This document shows, piece after piece, positions 9,076-17,312 of a stretch of 35,768 nt of DNA. Source of the stretch: an uncultured Campylobacter sp. (GTDB lineage: Bacteria; Campylobacterota; Campylobacteria; Campylobacterales; Campylobacteraceae); NCBI GenBank assembly GCA_900772495.1, contig CAAHEJ010000120.1, positions 1-35,768 on the forward strand, given 5' to 3'. A program made the position numbers and the translations under genes. Below the pieces are notes generated by a model that saw nothing but the letters and a program-made list of their open reading frames with translations, was not told the origin of the DNA and did no database searches. The number at the start of each line of letters is the position of its first letter. The stretch's first letter is position 1.

Positions 9076-10323
9076 ATGATAGCTTACGAAAAAATGGTGC
9101 TTAAAAACAAATTTGAAGTTTATGCTTGTCCTGTGAATTTAGGAAGCGAAGTGATAAGCGTGGATATTTTTTACAAGGTTGGCTCGCGCAACGAGCAAAT
9201 GGGCAAAAGCGGGCTAGCGCATATGCTCGAACACTTAAATTTCAAAAGCACCAAAAATTTAAAGGCTGGCGAGTTTGATGAGATAGTCAAGGGCTTTGGA
9301 GGCGTGGATAATGCAAGCACGGGCTTTGATTATACGCATTATTTTATCAAATGTTCGCGCGCGAATTTAGACAAGGCTTTGGGGCTTTTTGCCGAGCTGA
9401 TGGCGAATTTAAGCCTAAAAGATGAGGAATTTCAGCCCGAACGCGCTGTGGTGCTTGAAGAAAGGCGTTGGCGCACGGACAACAACCCGCTTGGGTATTT
9501 GTATTTTAGGCTTTTTAACAATGCTTTTTTGTATCACCCTTACCACTGGACGCCCATAGGCTTTTTTAAGGACATTGAAAGCTGGAAAATAAACGATTTG
9601 CGTGAATTTCACTCTACCTTTTATCAGCCCAAAAACGCCTTTTTAATGGTGAGCGGCGACATAGAGCCAAATGAGGTTTTTAGGCTAACAAAGGGGCATT
9701 TTGAGGGCATTAAAAACGGCAAAAAAATTCCGCCCATTCACACCAAAGAACCGCAACAAGACGGCGCAAAAAGGGTTGAAATTCACAAAAATTCAGACAC
9801 CGAGCTTTTAGCCCTTGCCTTTAAAATCCCAAATTTCAAGCACAAGGATATGCCTGTTTTAAGTGCATTAAGCGAGCTTTTAGGCACGGGCAAAAGCTCT
9901 TTAATCAACGAAATTCTCATCGACAAACTAGGGCTTATCAACGAATACTACGCCTTTTGCAACGAAAGCATTGATGAGAATTTATTTATTTTTATCTGCG
10001 TTTGTAATGTTAATGTCAAGGCTGAAAGCGTAGAAAAAGAACTTTTAAAGATTTTAGAGCGTGTAAAGAGCGGTAAAATCAGCCAAAAAGACTTGCAAAA
10101 GATAAAAAACCGCGTAAAAAGCGACTTTATCTTTTCGCTCAATACCGCAAGTAGCGTTTCTAGCATTTATGGAGACTATATCGCAAAAGGCGATTTAAAG
10201 CCGCTTTTAGAGTATGAAAGCAAGGTTGAAGCCCTTGAAATTCAGCATTTAACAAGGGTTGCAAAGAAGTATTTTACGCCCAAAAATTCAACGACTATCA
10301 TTTTGAGAAAGGACAAACAATGA
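9076..10323 (+). CDS. M16 family zinc peptidase
   Basis: A single-chain M16 (pitrilysin/insulinase-type) peptidase of about 415 residues. The zinc-binding inverted motif HMLEH is at residues 49-53, with the likely third ligand Glu in VVLEERRW. The second inactive-type repeat spans roughly residues 200-400. GGAGAG precedes the ATG at 9076; the ATG at 9061 would contain this ribosome site inside the gene, so 9076 is preferred. No signal peptide is seen, so it is probably cytosolic. It overlaps dapA by 4 bases, implying coupled translation. The substrate is unknown. Confidence 0.88.
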   Translation: MIAYEKMVLKNKFEVYACPVNLGSEVISVDIFYKVGSRNEQMGKSGLAHMLEHLNFKSTKNLKAGEFDEIVKGFGGVDNASTGFDYTHYFIKCSRANLDKALGLFAELMANLSLKDEEFQPERAVVLEERRWRTDNNPLGYLYFRLFNNAFLYHPYHWTPIGFFKDIESWKINDLREFHSTFYQPKNAFLMVSGDIEPNEVFRLTKGHFEGIKNGKKIPPIHTKEPQQDGAKRVEIHKNSDTELLALAFKIPNFKHKDMPVLSALSELLGTGKSSLINEILIDKLGLINEYYAFCNESIDENLFIFICVCNVNVKAESVEKELLKILERVKSGKISQKDLQKIKNRVKSDFIFSLNTASSVSSIYGDYIAKGDLKPLLEYESKVEALEIQHLTRVAKKYFTPKNSTTIILRKDKQ

Positions 10324-11216
10324 ACAAAAATGCGATTATCGGTGCGATGTGCGCCCTTGTAACGCCCTTTAAATCGGGCAAACTTGATGAGCAAACTTAT
10401 CAAAAGCTCATCAAAAGGCAAATAGCAAACGGCATAGACACCGTAAGCCCTGTGGGAACGACAGGTGAGAGTGCTACGCTTACTCACGAAGAACACCGCC
10501 GCTGTATAGAAATCGCCGTTGATGCGTGCAAAGGCACAAACACAAAGGTGCTTGCAGGAGCTGGCAGCAACGCCACTCACGAGGCGATTGAGCTGGCAAA
10601 ATTTGCGCAAAAGTATGGAGCAAACGGCATTTTAGTTGTAACGCCTTACTACAACAAGCCCACGCAAGAGGGTTTGTATCAGCACTACAAGGCAATAGCC
10701 GCAAGCGTTGAAATTCCCGTGCTTTTATACAATGTCCCAGCTCGCACGGGCTGTGATATAAGCACTTGCACGGCGATAAGGCTTTTTAAGGATTGTGCGA
10801 ACATTTATGGCGTGAAAGAAGCAAGCGGAAATATCGACAAATGCGTTGATTTGCTCGCCAACGAACCCAAAATGGCAGTTATTAGCGGCGATGATGCGAT
10901 AAATTATCCCATTTTGTCAAACGGAGGCAAGGGCGTCATCTCAGTAAGCGCGAATTTGCTGCCTGATATGATAGCAAAGCTCACGCATTTAGCTTTAAAT
11001 GAGCATTACAAAGAAGCAAAAGCCATAAATGATGAGCTTTATGCTATCAACAAGGTGCTTTTTTGCGAGAGCAACCCCATACCCATAAAGGCGGCAATGT
11101 TTATGAGCGGGCTTTTGCCAAGCCTTGAATACCGCCTGCCTTTGGTCGCACCAAGCAAAGAGTCGATGAAAAAGATTGAAGAAGTGTTAAAACTTTACAA
11201 TGTCGTGGGTTTTTAG
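10320..11216 (+). CDS. dapA: 4-hydroxy-tetrahydrodipicolinate synthase
   Basis: DapA condenses pyruvate and aspartate semialdehyde, the first committed step to diaminopimelate and lysine. The TIM-barrel protein has PVGTTGESATL, the tyrosine region YNVPARTG, and the Schiff-base lysine in YGVKEASGN near residue 166. Length 298 is typical. Its ATG overlaps the end of the protease gene (ATGA-type junction), with AAAGGAC just upstream. DAP links it functionally to the peptidoglycan genes nearby. Confidence 0.96.
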   Translation: MNKNAIIGAMCALVTPFKSGKLDEQTYQKLIKRQIANGIDTVSPVGTTGESATLTHEEHRRCIEIAVDACKGTNTKVLAGAGSNATHEAIELAKFAQKYGANGILVVTPYYNKPTQEGLYQHYKAIAASVEIPVLLYNVPARTGCDISTCTAIRLFKDCANIYGVKEASGNIDKCVDLLANEPKMAVISGDDAINYPILSNGGKGVISVSANLLPDMIAKLTHLALNEHYKEAKAINDELYAINKVLFCESNPIPIKAAMFMSGLLPSLEYRLPLVAPSKESMKKIEEVLKLYNVVGF

Positions 11217-11374
11217 TGGATTTGCTTGCGTGAAAGTTCGCAAAGTGCGGCGTTGAGCAAGGTGCTGTGCTTAAATTTAACGCAAAATTTAGGCTTTTAC
11301 TTGAATTTTTGCTTTGATTTTAAAAAATTGTAAATTTTTAGTTAAATTTAAAAGAAATTTGCTGAATTTCACGC

Positions 11375-11380
11375 TAAAAT
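11375..11380 (+). promoter_or_regulatory. -10 box for methyltransferase-like gene
   Basis: CACGCTAAAAT sits 38 bases before the ATG at 11418 in the 201-base gap after dapA and fits the local -10 pattern (GC followed by TAAAAT). Confidence 0.45.
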
Positions 11381-11417
11381 TTACAGATGAGATTGTGAAA
11401 AATTTAAAAGGACAACA

Positions 11418-12014
11418 ATGAACCGCTTTATCTGGCAATACCTTTTTGGCGCGTTTTTCATCGCGTGGCTGTGTGTTTCTAGCACCGCTTGGGACTTTGG
11501 CATAGCGTGGAGTATGCGTGGGGCGGGCTTAGCCTTGCTCATTTTGGGCGTTATAGGGCGCATTTATGCCACGATTTTCATCGGCGGTATGAAAAATGAG
11601 GGCGTTGATGGGACGAAATTTATTGATTATGGAGCTTATAGCCTGTGCCGCAACCCGCTTTATCTTTTTTCATTTATCGCATTTTTGGGGCTTTTAGCAC
11701 TTACAGCTCAGCTTACACTCGTGTTTATCGGGGCTGTGTTTTATTTGGTGGTTTATCGCTACACGATTTTGGGCGAAGAGCGTTATCTTAAAGGGCGATT
11801 TGGCGCAGCTTATGAGGAATTTTTAGCAAGCACTTCGCGCTTTGTGCCTAAATTTAAGGGCTTTCACTGCCCCGAAAAAATCGAAGTGCGCCCTGAGTTT
11901 TTACACAAAGAGTTGTGGCGGGCTTTGAACTGGTTTTTAAGCGCATTTGCCTTTATCATCGTGGCTGTGCTGCACGAGTGCGAAATTTTGCCGAATTTTT
12001 TCAAATTGTATTAG
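11418..12014 (+). CDS. Isoprenylcysteine methyltransferase-like membrane protein
   Basis: A 198-residue integral membrane protein with four or five hydrophobic segments. The GAYSLCRNPLYLFSF motif and the later EERYLKGRFGAAYEEF segment are the hallmarks of bacterial ICMT/PEMT-like membrane methyltransferases, where Arg-Asn-Pro and the downstream Glu help bind S-adenosylmethionine. The substrate in bacteria is usually unknown; a lipid or small hydrophobic acceptor is possible. AAAAGGAC precedes the ATG. It sits alone between dapA and the SDR gene, with its own probable promoter. Confidence 0.75.
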   Translation: MNRFIWQYLFGAFFIAWLCVSSTAWDFGIAWSMRGAGLALLILGVIGRIYATIFIGGMKNEGVDGTKFIDYGAYSLCRNPLYLFSFIAFLGLLALTAQLTLVFIGAVFYLVVYRYTILGEERYLKGRFGAAYEEFLASTSRFVPKFKGFHCPEKIEVRPEFLHKELWRALNWFLSAFAFIIVAVLHECEILPNFFKLY

Positions 12015-12032
12015 TTTTAAGCAAAGTTGTGC

Positions 12033-12038
12033 TACAAT
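12033..12038 (+). promoter_or_regulatory. -10 box for FabL-like gene
   Basis: TTGTGCTACAAT is a good extended -10, 30 bases before the ATG at 12068, so this gene can be transcribed on its own. Confidence 0.5.
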
Positions 12039-12067
12039 CAAATTTTAGTTTGTAAAAAGGAAAGAAA

Positions 12068-12847
12068 ATGAGTGATTTTTTCAAAGGCAAAACCCTAGTC
12101 ATCAGCGGCGGCACGCGTGGCATAGGCAAGGCTATCGTGTATGAGTTCGCAAAAGCGGGCGTAAATGTCGCTTTTACCTACAACTCAAACGCCGAGTTAG
12201 CACAAGACATCGTTACTGACTTGCAAAGCAAGTATAAAATCAAGGCAAAAGCCTATGAATTCAACATTTTAGAGCCAGAAACCTACAAAGAGCTGTTTGA
12301 AAAGATAGACGGCGACTTTGATAGAGTGGATTTTTTCATCTCAAACGCCATCATTTCAGGGCGCGCTGTGGTGGGCGGATATACTAAATTTATGAAACTC
12401 AAACCACGCGGTATCAACAATATCTTTACCGCAACCGTCAATGCCTTTGTCGTGGGCTCACAAGAAGCAGCTAAACGAATGGAAAAAGTAGGCGGGGGCA
12501 GCATTATCTCTATCTCATCAACGGGAAATCTCGTGCATATCGAAAACTACGCAGGACACGGCACGGCAAAAGCCGCAGTGGAAGCGATGGCTCGTTACGG
12601 GGCTACTGAGCTTGGCGAGAAAAACATTCGTGTCAATGTCGTAAGCGGCGGACCTATCGAAACGGACGCGCTTAAAGCCTTTACAAACTACGAAGAAGTC
12701 AAGCAAGCTACCATAAATTTAAGCCCGCTTGACAGAATGGGACAGCCGCAGGATTTAGCTGGGGCTTGTTTGTTTTTATGCTCTGATAAAGCTAGCTGGG
12801 TAACAGGACACACCTTCATCGTAGATGGCGGCACGACTTTTCGATAA
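12068..12847 (+). CDS. FabL-type enoyl-ACP reductase (SDR)
   Basis: A short-chain dehydrogenase/reductase of 259 residues. The NAD(P)-binding glycine motif is SGGTRGIGKA near the start. The active-site tyrosine and lysine are in YAGHGTAK, which is Tyr-x6-Lys as in enoyl-ACP reductases FabI/FabL, not the Tyr-x3-Lys of ordinary SDRs. The C-terminal GHTFIVDGGTTF is typical. It would reduce the enoyl-ACP double bond in fatty acid elongation. The FabL assignment is inferred from the motif and the family; another SDR role is possible. AAAGGAAAG precedes the ATG. Confidence 0.8.
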   Translation: MSDFFKGKTLVISGGTRGIGKAIVYEFAKAGVNVAFTYNSNAELAQDIVTDLQSKYKIKAKAYEFNILEPETYKELFEKIDGDFDRVDFFISNAIISGRAVVGGYTKFMKLKPRGINNIFTATVNAFVVGSQEAAKRMEKVGGGSIISISSTGNLVHIENYAGHGTAKAAVEAMARYGATELGEKNIRVNVVSGGPIETDALKAFTNYEEVKQATINLSPLDRMGQPQDLAGACLFLCSDKASWVTGHTFIVDGGTTFR

Positions 12848-12897
12848 GAATTTCACAGTTTTTTTAACTCCGCGCACATTCAAACCCTAAAAAATTC

Positions 12898-12930
12898 AGC
12901 CTTGCCTTGAAAAATTCAAGGCAAAAGGCT
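12898..12930. terminator. Bidirectional terminator hairpin between fabL-like gene and glnA
   Basis: A perfect 10-base stem, TTGCCTTGAA and TTCAAGGCAA, encloses AAA, with outer AGCC/GGCT pairing. Read on the minus strand it is followed by GAATTTTTTAG, a T-rich tract expected for termination of glnA. It lies between two converging genes. Confidence 0.75.
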
Positions 12931-12932
12931 TG

Positions 12933-14363
12933 CTAGCACGAGTAGCAGGTTTTAAACTCATACGCCGTTGGGCGAGCTTCGACAGGCCACACCTGCGTTT
13001 CAAATTTAAGGTGCTGATAATCATCGATGAAAATGTCGCTCATCACGGGCTTTAAGTAAGCGTTGTGGCGTATCAGCGCTTCAAGGCTGCCCCGCAAGGT
13101 GTGCGGCAACTGCTCGATGCCCTTTTCGCGTATCTCATCAAGGGTTAGCTCAAAAAGATTTTCATCCATCGGTCCCACAGGCTTTGTCTTGTTTTTTATG
13201 CCGTCAAGTCCCGCTAAAAGCAGGCTTACAAAGGCTAGATATGGGTTTGAAGTGCTGTCTGGAAAGCGCATTTCGATACGAGTTGAATTCTTGCCCCCGC
13301 CATAAGGCACGCGGCAGCTTGCACTGCGGTTTTGGCACGAGTATGTAAGGATTGACGGCGCTTCAAAGCCCGGTATCAGCCTTTTATAAGAGTTTGAGCT
13401 AGGGTTAGTAAAGGCAGCCACGCTCCTAGCGTGTCCTAAAACACCGCCTATGTAATGAATCGCCGTTTGGCTGAGCTTTCCGTAGCCGTCCTTGTCGTAA
13501 AACAAGTTTTCTCCGTTTTTCCACAAGCTCATATGCACATGCATTCCGTTGCCATTGTCGCCATAAAGCGGTTTTGGCATAAAAGTCGCTGTTTTTCCAT
13601 TTAAATGCGCTACCATTTTGACGACATACTTGTAAATTTGGACATTGTCAGCCGCTTCGACAAGCGTGCCGAATTTCACGCCGATTTCGCCTTGCCCTTG
13701 GGCGACTTCGTGGTGATGCACAAAGGTTTCAAGCCCCACTTTTTCAAGGGTTTGCACCATTTCAGCGCGCAAATCCACCATACTATCAACAGGCTGGACA
13801 GGGAAGTAGCCGCCCTTTGTGCGCGGGCGGTGTCCTGTGTTGTAGCCATCGACAAAGTCTTTATCATCGTTCCACTCGCCTTCTTCGCTGTCTATTTCAT
13901 ACTTTGCGCAGTGAATGTTATCGACAATCTTCACGCTGTCAAAGACGAAAAACTCATTTTCGGGTCCAAAGTATGCTGTGTCGGCTATGCCGCTGCTTTT
14001 TAAATGCTCCATAGCCTTTTTGGCAATACTTCTGGGGCATTTTTCATACATTTGCCCCTTGTAAATGTCATAGACATCGCAAAACACCACTATGGTAGAG
14101 TCCGCTGTAAAGGGGTCTAAAAACGCACTTTGCGCATCTGGCTTTAAAATCATATCGGATTTTTCGATACTTTGCCACCCACGAATCGAGCTAGCATCGA
14201 AAGGCACGCCATTTTCAAAATGCTCCTTGCCGATAACACTTGCGTTGTAGGTGATGTGATGCCAAGTGCCTATCATATCCGTGAAACGAAAGTCGATAAA
14301 AACGACTTCATTAGCCTTGCAATAGTCGAAAAATTCATCGACACTATTTACAAATTTTCCCAT
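12933..14363 (-). CDS. glnA: Glutamine synthetase, type I
   Basis: GlnA makes glutamine from glutamate, ammonia and ATP, the main entry of ammonia into biosynthesis. The protein has DGSSIRGW-like FDASSIRGWQSIEKSD, FGPENEFFVFD, NGNGMHVHMS and the NRSASCRVP metal and ATP sites. Length 476 is normal for the dodecameric type. The usual adenylylation tyrosine is replaced by Phe (about residue 404, MDENLFEL), so GlnE-type control looks impossible. AAAGGAGC precedes the ATG, and a TACAAT -10 box is upstream. Confidence 0.96.
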   Translation of the reverse strand: MGKFVNSVDEFFDYCKANEVVFIDFRFTDMIGTWHHITYNASVIGKEHFENGVPFDASSIRGWQSIEKSDMILKPDAQSAFLDPFTADSTIVVFCDVYDIYKGQMYEKCPRSIAKKAMEHLKSSGIADTAYFGPENEFFVFDSVKIVDNIHCAKYEIDSEEGEWNDDKDFVDGYNTGHRPRTKGGYFPVQPVDSMVDLRAEMVQTLEKVGLETFVHHHEVAQGQGEIGVKFGTLVEAADNVQIYKYVVKMVAHLNGKTATFMPKPLYGDNGNGMHVHMSLWKNGENLFYDKDGYGKLSQTAIHYIGGVLGHARSVAAFTNPSSNSYKRLIPGFEAPSILTYSCQNRSASCRVPYGGGKNSTRIEMRFPDSTSNPYLAFVSLLLAGLDGIKNKTKPVGPMDENLFELTLDEIREKGIEQLPHTLRGSLEALIRHNAYLKPVMSDIFIDDYQHLKFETQVWPVEARPTAYEFKTCYSC

Positions 14364-14394
14364 TTTTTGCTCCTTTAAAGATTTAAGTTTTGAA

Positions 14395-14400
14395 ATTGTA
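14395..14400 (-). promoter_or_regulatory. -10 box for glnA
   Basis: On the minus strand the sequence reads ATGCTACAAT, a good extended -10, ending about 32 bases before the glnA ATG. No obvious operator is seen nearby. Confidence 0.55.
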
Positions 14401-14531
14401 GCATAAAATTATTTAATTAAGCTTAAATTAAAAAATTTTTTTGTAGAAATTTTAAAATATACAAAAAGCCCTAAATTTCAAAGAGCAAATTTTTTATTTA
14501 AATGTTATTTGATAATTTATGAATTTTTGAC

Positions 14532-14537
14532 TATAAT
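14532..14537 (+). promoter_or_regulatory. -10 box for cheZ-like gene
   Basis: TTGACTATAATTAC contains a consensus TATAAT, 35 bases before the ATG at 14573, in an AT-rich intergenic region shared with the divergent glnA promoter. Confidence 0.55.
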
Positions 14538-14572
14538 TACATTTTTAAGAGTTAAAATTTCAAGGATAAACG

Positions 14573-15388
14573 ATGACACAAGAAGAGTTAGATGCTTTGA
14601 TGAAAATCGGCGAAGAGCTTGAAAGCGATGATGAGCCTACGCCAAGTGCGAGCGTGGGCGATTTGAGTTTGGAGGATTTGGGCGCTGCGAATGAGCTAAA
14701 TTTAAGCTCAACGGCGTTGTCAAATAGCGCAAGCGAGCTAAATTTAGGCGCGCCTGCCTTGCAAAATGGCACAAATGAGCCAAATTTAAGCGCAACAGCC
14801 TTTTCACAAGGCGCAAACTCCCAAAATGCTGAGAATTTAAACGAGTTAAACATAAACACACCGCCAAGCAACGAACACAAAGTCGTGCATCAGCTTGATG
14901 AGGTTACGCGAGATAGCGAAGAAAAGGCTATTGAGATGATGGATAGGCTCGAAAATATCGGTAAATTCTTTAACCACATCGAGCTTGCCCTTGAAGACAT
15001 AAAAGAAAATATCAGCAAAAACCAAGCGACTTTTTCTACTCTAAATGCGAAATTTCCGCACATTCAGACATTTAAAACCGCGCTTAATGCCAGCACAAAG
15101 AGCCTTGAAGCAAGTGAAAACATCTTTAAACTCTTGCAGCAAGGGCAGGACGAAGTTTTTGTCTCTATGGACGCTATGCAGTATCAAGACATTCATCGCC
15201 AAAAAATCGAAAGAGCCATCAATGTGATGCGCGCGCTCAACCGCTATATGAATTCACTCTTTGAGGGTGACATAGACGACAGCAAGCGCGTTTCATCAGC
15301 TGTGCATATCACAGGGGACAGCACCAAAGATGTGATGAATGACGGCGACATAGAGGATTTAATCGCAAGTTTAAGAGGAAACAAATAA
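14573..15388 (+). CDS. cheZ: CheZ-like chemotaxis phosphatase
   Basis: A 271-residue protein with a long helical C-terminal half carrying MDAMQYQDIHRQKIERAINVM, the conserved Asp/Gln region by which CheZ dephosphorylates CheY-P. This is the remote CheZ of epsilonproteobacteria, a cytosolic chemotaxis protein. Residues 41-82 hold three tandem 14-residue repeats starting ELN or EPN, followed by an Asn-rich linker to about residue 100; this stretch is unusual and probably unstructured. The C-terminus DGDIEDLIASLRGNK may bind CheY. CAAGGATAAACG precedes the ATG. Confidence 0.8.
   Translation: MTQEELDALMKIGEELESDDEPTPSASVGDLSLEDLGAANELNLSSTALSNSASELNLGAPALQNGTNEPNLSATAFSQGANSQNAENLNELNINTPPSNEHKVVHQLDEVTRDSEEKAIEMMDRLENIGKFFNHIELALEDIKENISKNQATFSTLNAKFPHIQTFKTALNASTKSLEASENIFKLLQQGQDEVFVSMDAMQYQDIHRQKIERAINVMRALNRYMNSLFEGDIDDSKRVSSAVHITGDSTKDVMNDGDIEDLIASLRGNK
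14693..14818 (+). repeat. Three 42-bp in-frame tandem repeats in cheZ-like gene
   Basis: Units at 14693-14734, 14735-14776 and 14777-14818 encode ELNLSSTALSNSAS, ELNLGAPALQNGTN and EPNLSATAFSQGAN. Being exactly 42 bases they keep frame. The copies have diverged, so they are not fresh slippage products. Confidence 0.85.
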
Positions 15389-15400
15389 ATTTAGGGCAAG

Positions 15401-15568
15401 ATGATGAATTTAGCAAGCAAAAATGTGAATTTCACGGCATTTTCAAGCACAAATTTAGCCCAAAGTGCGCTAAATTTAAAGGCACGCATTGCGTTAAATC
15501 TTACAAAAGCCCAAATTCAAGTGAAATTTAACACTCTCACACGGAGCAAAAGCCGTGATAACGCCTGA
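15401..15568 (+). CDS. Possible 55-residue ORF of unknown function
   Basis: The 166-base gap between the cheZ-like and U32 genes is almost filled by an ORF from the tandem ATGs at 15401/15404 to a TGA at 15566-15568, overlapping the start of the U32 gene by 14 bases. It encodes an Asn/Leu/Ala-rich protein (FSSTNLAQSALNLKAR). The upstream AGGGCAAG is a weak ribosome site. Composition resembles the repeat region of the preceding gene. It may be a real short gene, a leader, or noncoding repeat-derived DNA. Confidence 0.25.
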   Translation: MMNLASKNVNFTAFSSTNLAQSALNLKARIALNLTKAQIQVKFNTLTRSKSRDNA

Positions 15569-16808
15569 GATAGTCGCCCCAGCTGGTAATTTCACCAAGC
15601 TCAAAATCGCCCTAGCTTACGGAGCGGACGCTGTTTATGCGGGGGTAAATAACTTTTCCTTGCGCTCACGCACCGCGCACGAATTTGACTATGAGAGCTT
15701 TGAAAAAGCCATTATTTACGCGCATTCTTTGGGTAAAAAGGTTTTCGTTACGATAAATGGCTTTCATTTCAGCTCTCAGCTTGACGGGCTTAAAAGGCAC
15801 ATTTTGCGCTTAAAGGCGATGAAGCCTGATGCTTTCATCGTGGCAAGCTTGGGCGCTATGCGTTTAGCGCAAGAAAACGCGAGCGAAATTCCCTTGCATA
15901 TCTCCACGCAGGCAAATGTGCTAAACTTTATGGACGCTCAAATTTACAAAGAAATGGGCGCAAAACGCATAGTCATCGCCCGCGAACTTGGCTTAAAGGA
16001 CGCTAAAACCATAAAAGAGCATTGCGACATAGAGCTTGAAGCCTTTGTGCACGGCTCTATGTGCTTTGCTTACTCTGGGCGTTGCTTAATCAGCTCCGTG
16101 CAAAGCGGCAGAATGAGCAATCGCGGCTCTTGTGCTAATGATTGCCGCTTTTCTTACGAGCTTTATGCCAAAAACGCCGAGAATGGCACGCTTTTTCGCC
16201 TTGAAGAAAACGAAAGCGGCACACATATTTTCAACTCAAAAGACTTAAATTTAAGCTCACACATTGAAAAAATAATGAAAGAAGAGTGCATAAACGCCTT
16301 TAAAATCGAAGGGCGCACCAAAAGCGAGTATTATGTGGCTCTTACCACGCGCACCTACAAAATGGCGGTTTTAGATGCCTTGCGTGGCGAATTTAACGCG
16401 CCCAAATACGAGCAAGAAATTCACACACTCAAAAACAGAGGCTTTACGGACGGGTATTTGGTAGCGCGAGCCTTTGAAAAGACTGACACGCAAAACTTTT
16501 CCACGAGTTTAGAAGAAGGCACGCACCAAGTTTGCGCTATCAGCGAGGACGGCGAGTTTTTCAAATGCAAGGGGCAAGTGCATTTAAACACGCCTTATGA
16601 AATCCTTGCGCCCATAAATTCACGCATAAGCCCTTGCGAGAACGAAACGGGGCTTGTTTATGAAAACGAGGGGCGGTATTTTGTGGAGTTTAAAAGGCTT
16701 GTAGCTAAAAACAACAAGGATTTTAGGGAAATTCACAGCGGCAACGAAAACGAAATCAAGTTGCCTGAGGCTTTGCCTGAATTTAGCTTTTTGAGAAAGG
16801 AAGTATAA
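15555..16808 (+). CDS. U32 family protein, TrhP-like tRNA hydroxylation protein
   Basis: A 417-residue peptidase-U32-family protein. It begins PEIVAPAGNFTKLKIALAYGADAVYAG and has the cysteine cluster MCFAYSGRC with NRGSCANDCRF, the likely iron-sulfur ligands of this family. Members such as TrhP help form 5-hydroxyuridine in tRNA wobble positions; older annotation calls them collagenase-like proteases. The start is GTG at 15555, with ACGGAGC 8 bases upstream. Its last bases overlap the purE ATG (stop TAA at 16806-16808), so the genes are translationally coupled. Confidence 0.85.
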   Translation: MITPEIVAPAGNFTKLKIALAYGADAVYAGVNNFSLRSRTAHEFDYESFEKAIIYAHSLGKKVFVTINGFHFSSQLDGLKRHILRLKAMKPDAFIVASLGAMRLAQENASEIPLHISTQANVLNFMDAQIYKEMGAKRIVIARELGLKDAKTIKEHCDIELEAFVHGSMCFAYSGRCLISSVQSGRMSNRGSCANDCRFSYELYAKNAENGTLFRLEENESGTHIFNSKDLNLSSHIEKIMKEECINAFKIEGRTKSEYYVALTTRTYKMAVLDALRGEFNAPKYEQEIHTLKNRGFTDGYLVARAFEKTDTQNFSTSLEEGTHQVCAISEDGEFFKCKGQVHLNTPYEILAPINSRISPCENETGLVYENEGRYFVEFKRLVAKNNKDFREIHSGNENEIKLPEALPEFSFLRKEV

Positions 16809-17302
16809 TGGACTTTGTAAGCATTGTAATGGGAAGTAAGAGTGATTATGAAGTGGTGAGTGAGGCTGGCAAAATTTTAGAAAAATTTGGCGTCAAATAT
16901 GAACTCATCATCACTTCTGCGCACCGCAGCCCAAAAAGAACGGCTGAGTATGTCGCAAAAGCCGAGCAAAAGGGCGCAAAGCTTTTCATCGCCGCAGCTG
17001 GAATGGCAGCGCATTTAGCAGGGGTAATCGCCGCACACACTACAAAACCCGTGCTTGGCGTGCCGATGAGTGGGACAAACCTTGCAAGTATGGACTCGCT
17101 TTTTTCTACCGTGCAAATGCCGCGTGGCATTCCTGTGGCGACTTTGGCGATAGGTAAGGCAGGTGCTGTAAATGCGGCGTATTTGGCGGTGCAAATTTTG
17201 GCTTTAAATGATGAAAATTTAGCCCTTGCCTTGCAAAAAGACAGACAAGCGCAAGAAAATCAGCTCATAGCGGACTCAAAAAGCGTAGAAGTGCTACTAT
17301 AA
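16808..17302 (+). CDS. purE: N5-carboxyaminoimidazole ribonucleotide mutase
   Basis: PurE rearranges N5-CAIR to CAIR in purine synthesis. The 164-residue class I protein has the start IVMGSKSDYEVV, the catalytic-site SAHRSPKR, AAAGMAAHLAGV and the GVPMSGTNLASMDSLFS segment. The ATG overlaps the end of the U32 gene by one base, with AGAAAGGAAGT just before it. No purK is seen nearby. Confidence 0.95.
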   Translation: MDFVSIVMGSKSDYEVVSEAGKILEKFGVKYELIITSAHRSPKRTAEYVAKAEQKGAKLFIAAAGMAAHLAGVIAAHTTKPVLGVPMSGTNLASMDSLFSTVQMPRGIPVATLAIGKAGAVNAAYLAVQILALNDENLALALQKDRQAQENQLIADSKSVEVLL

Positions 17303-17312
17303 AGGGGAAAAA

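Noticed and set aside
13605..14003. 132-residue ORF on the plus strand
   Set aside because: Opposite glnA, which is strongly conserved coding sequence.
14560..14880. 106-residue ORF with repeats on the minus strand
   Set aside because: Mirror of the cheZ repeat units; its repeats follow from the DNA repeats.
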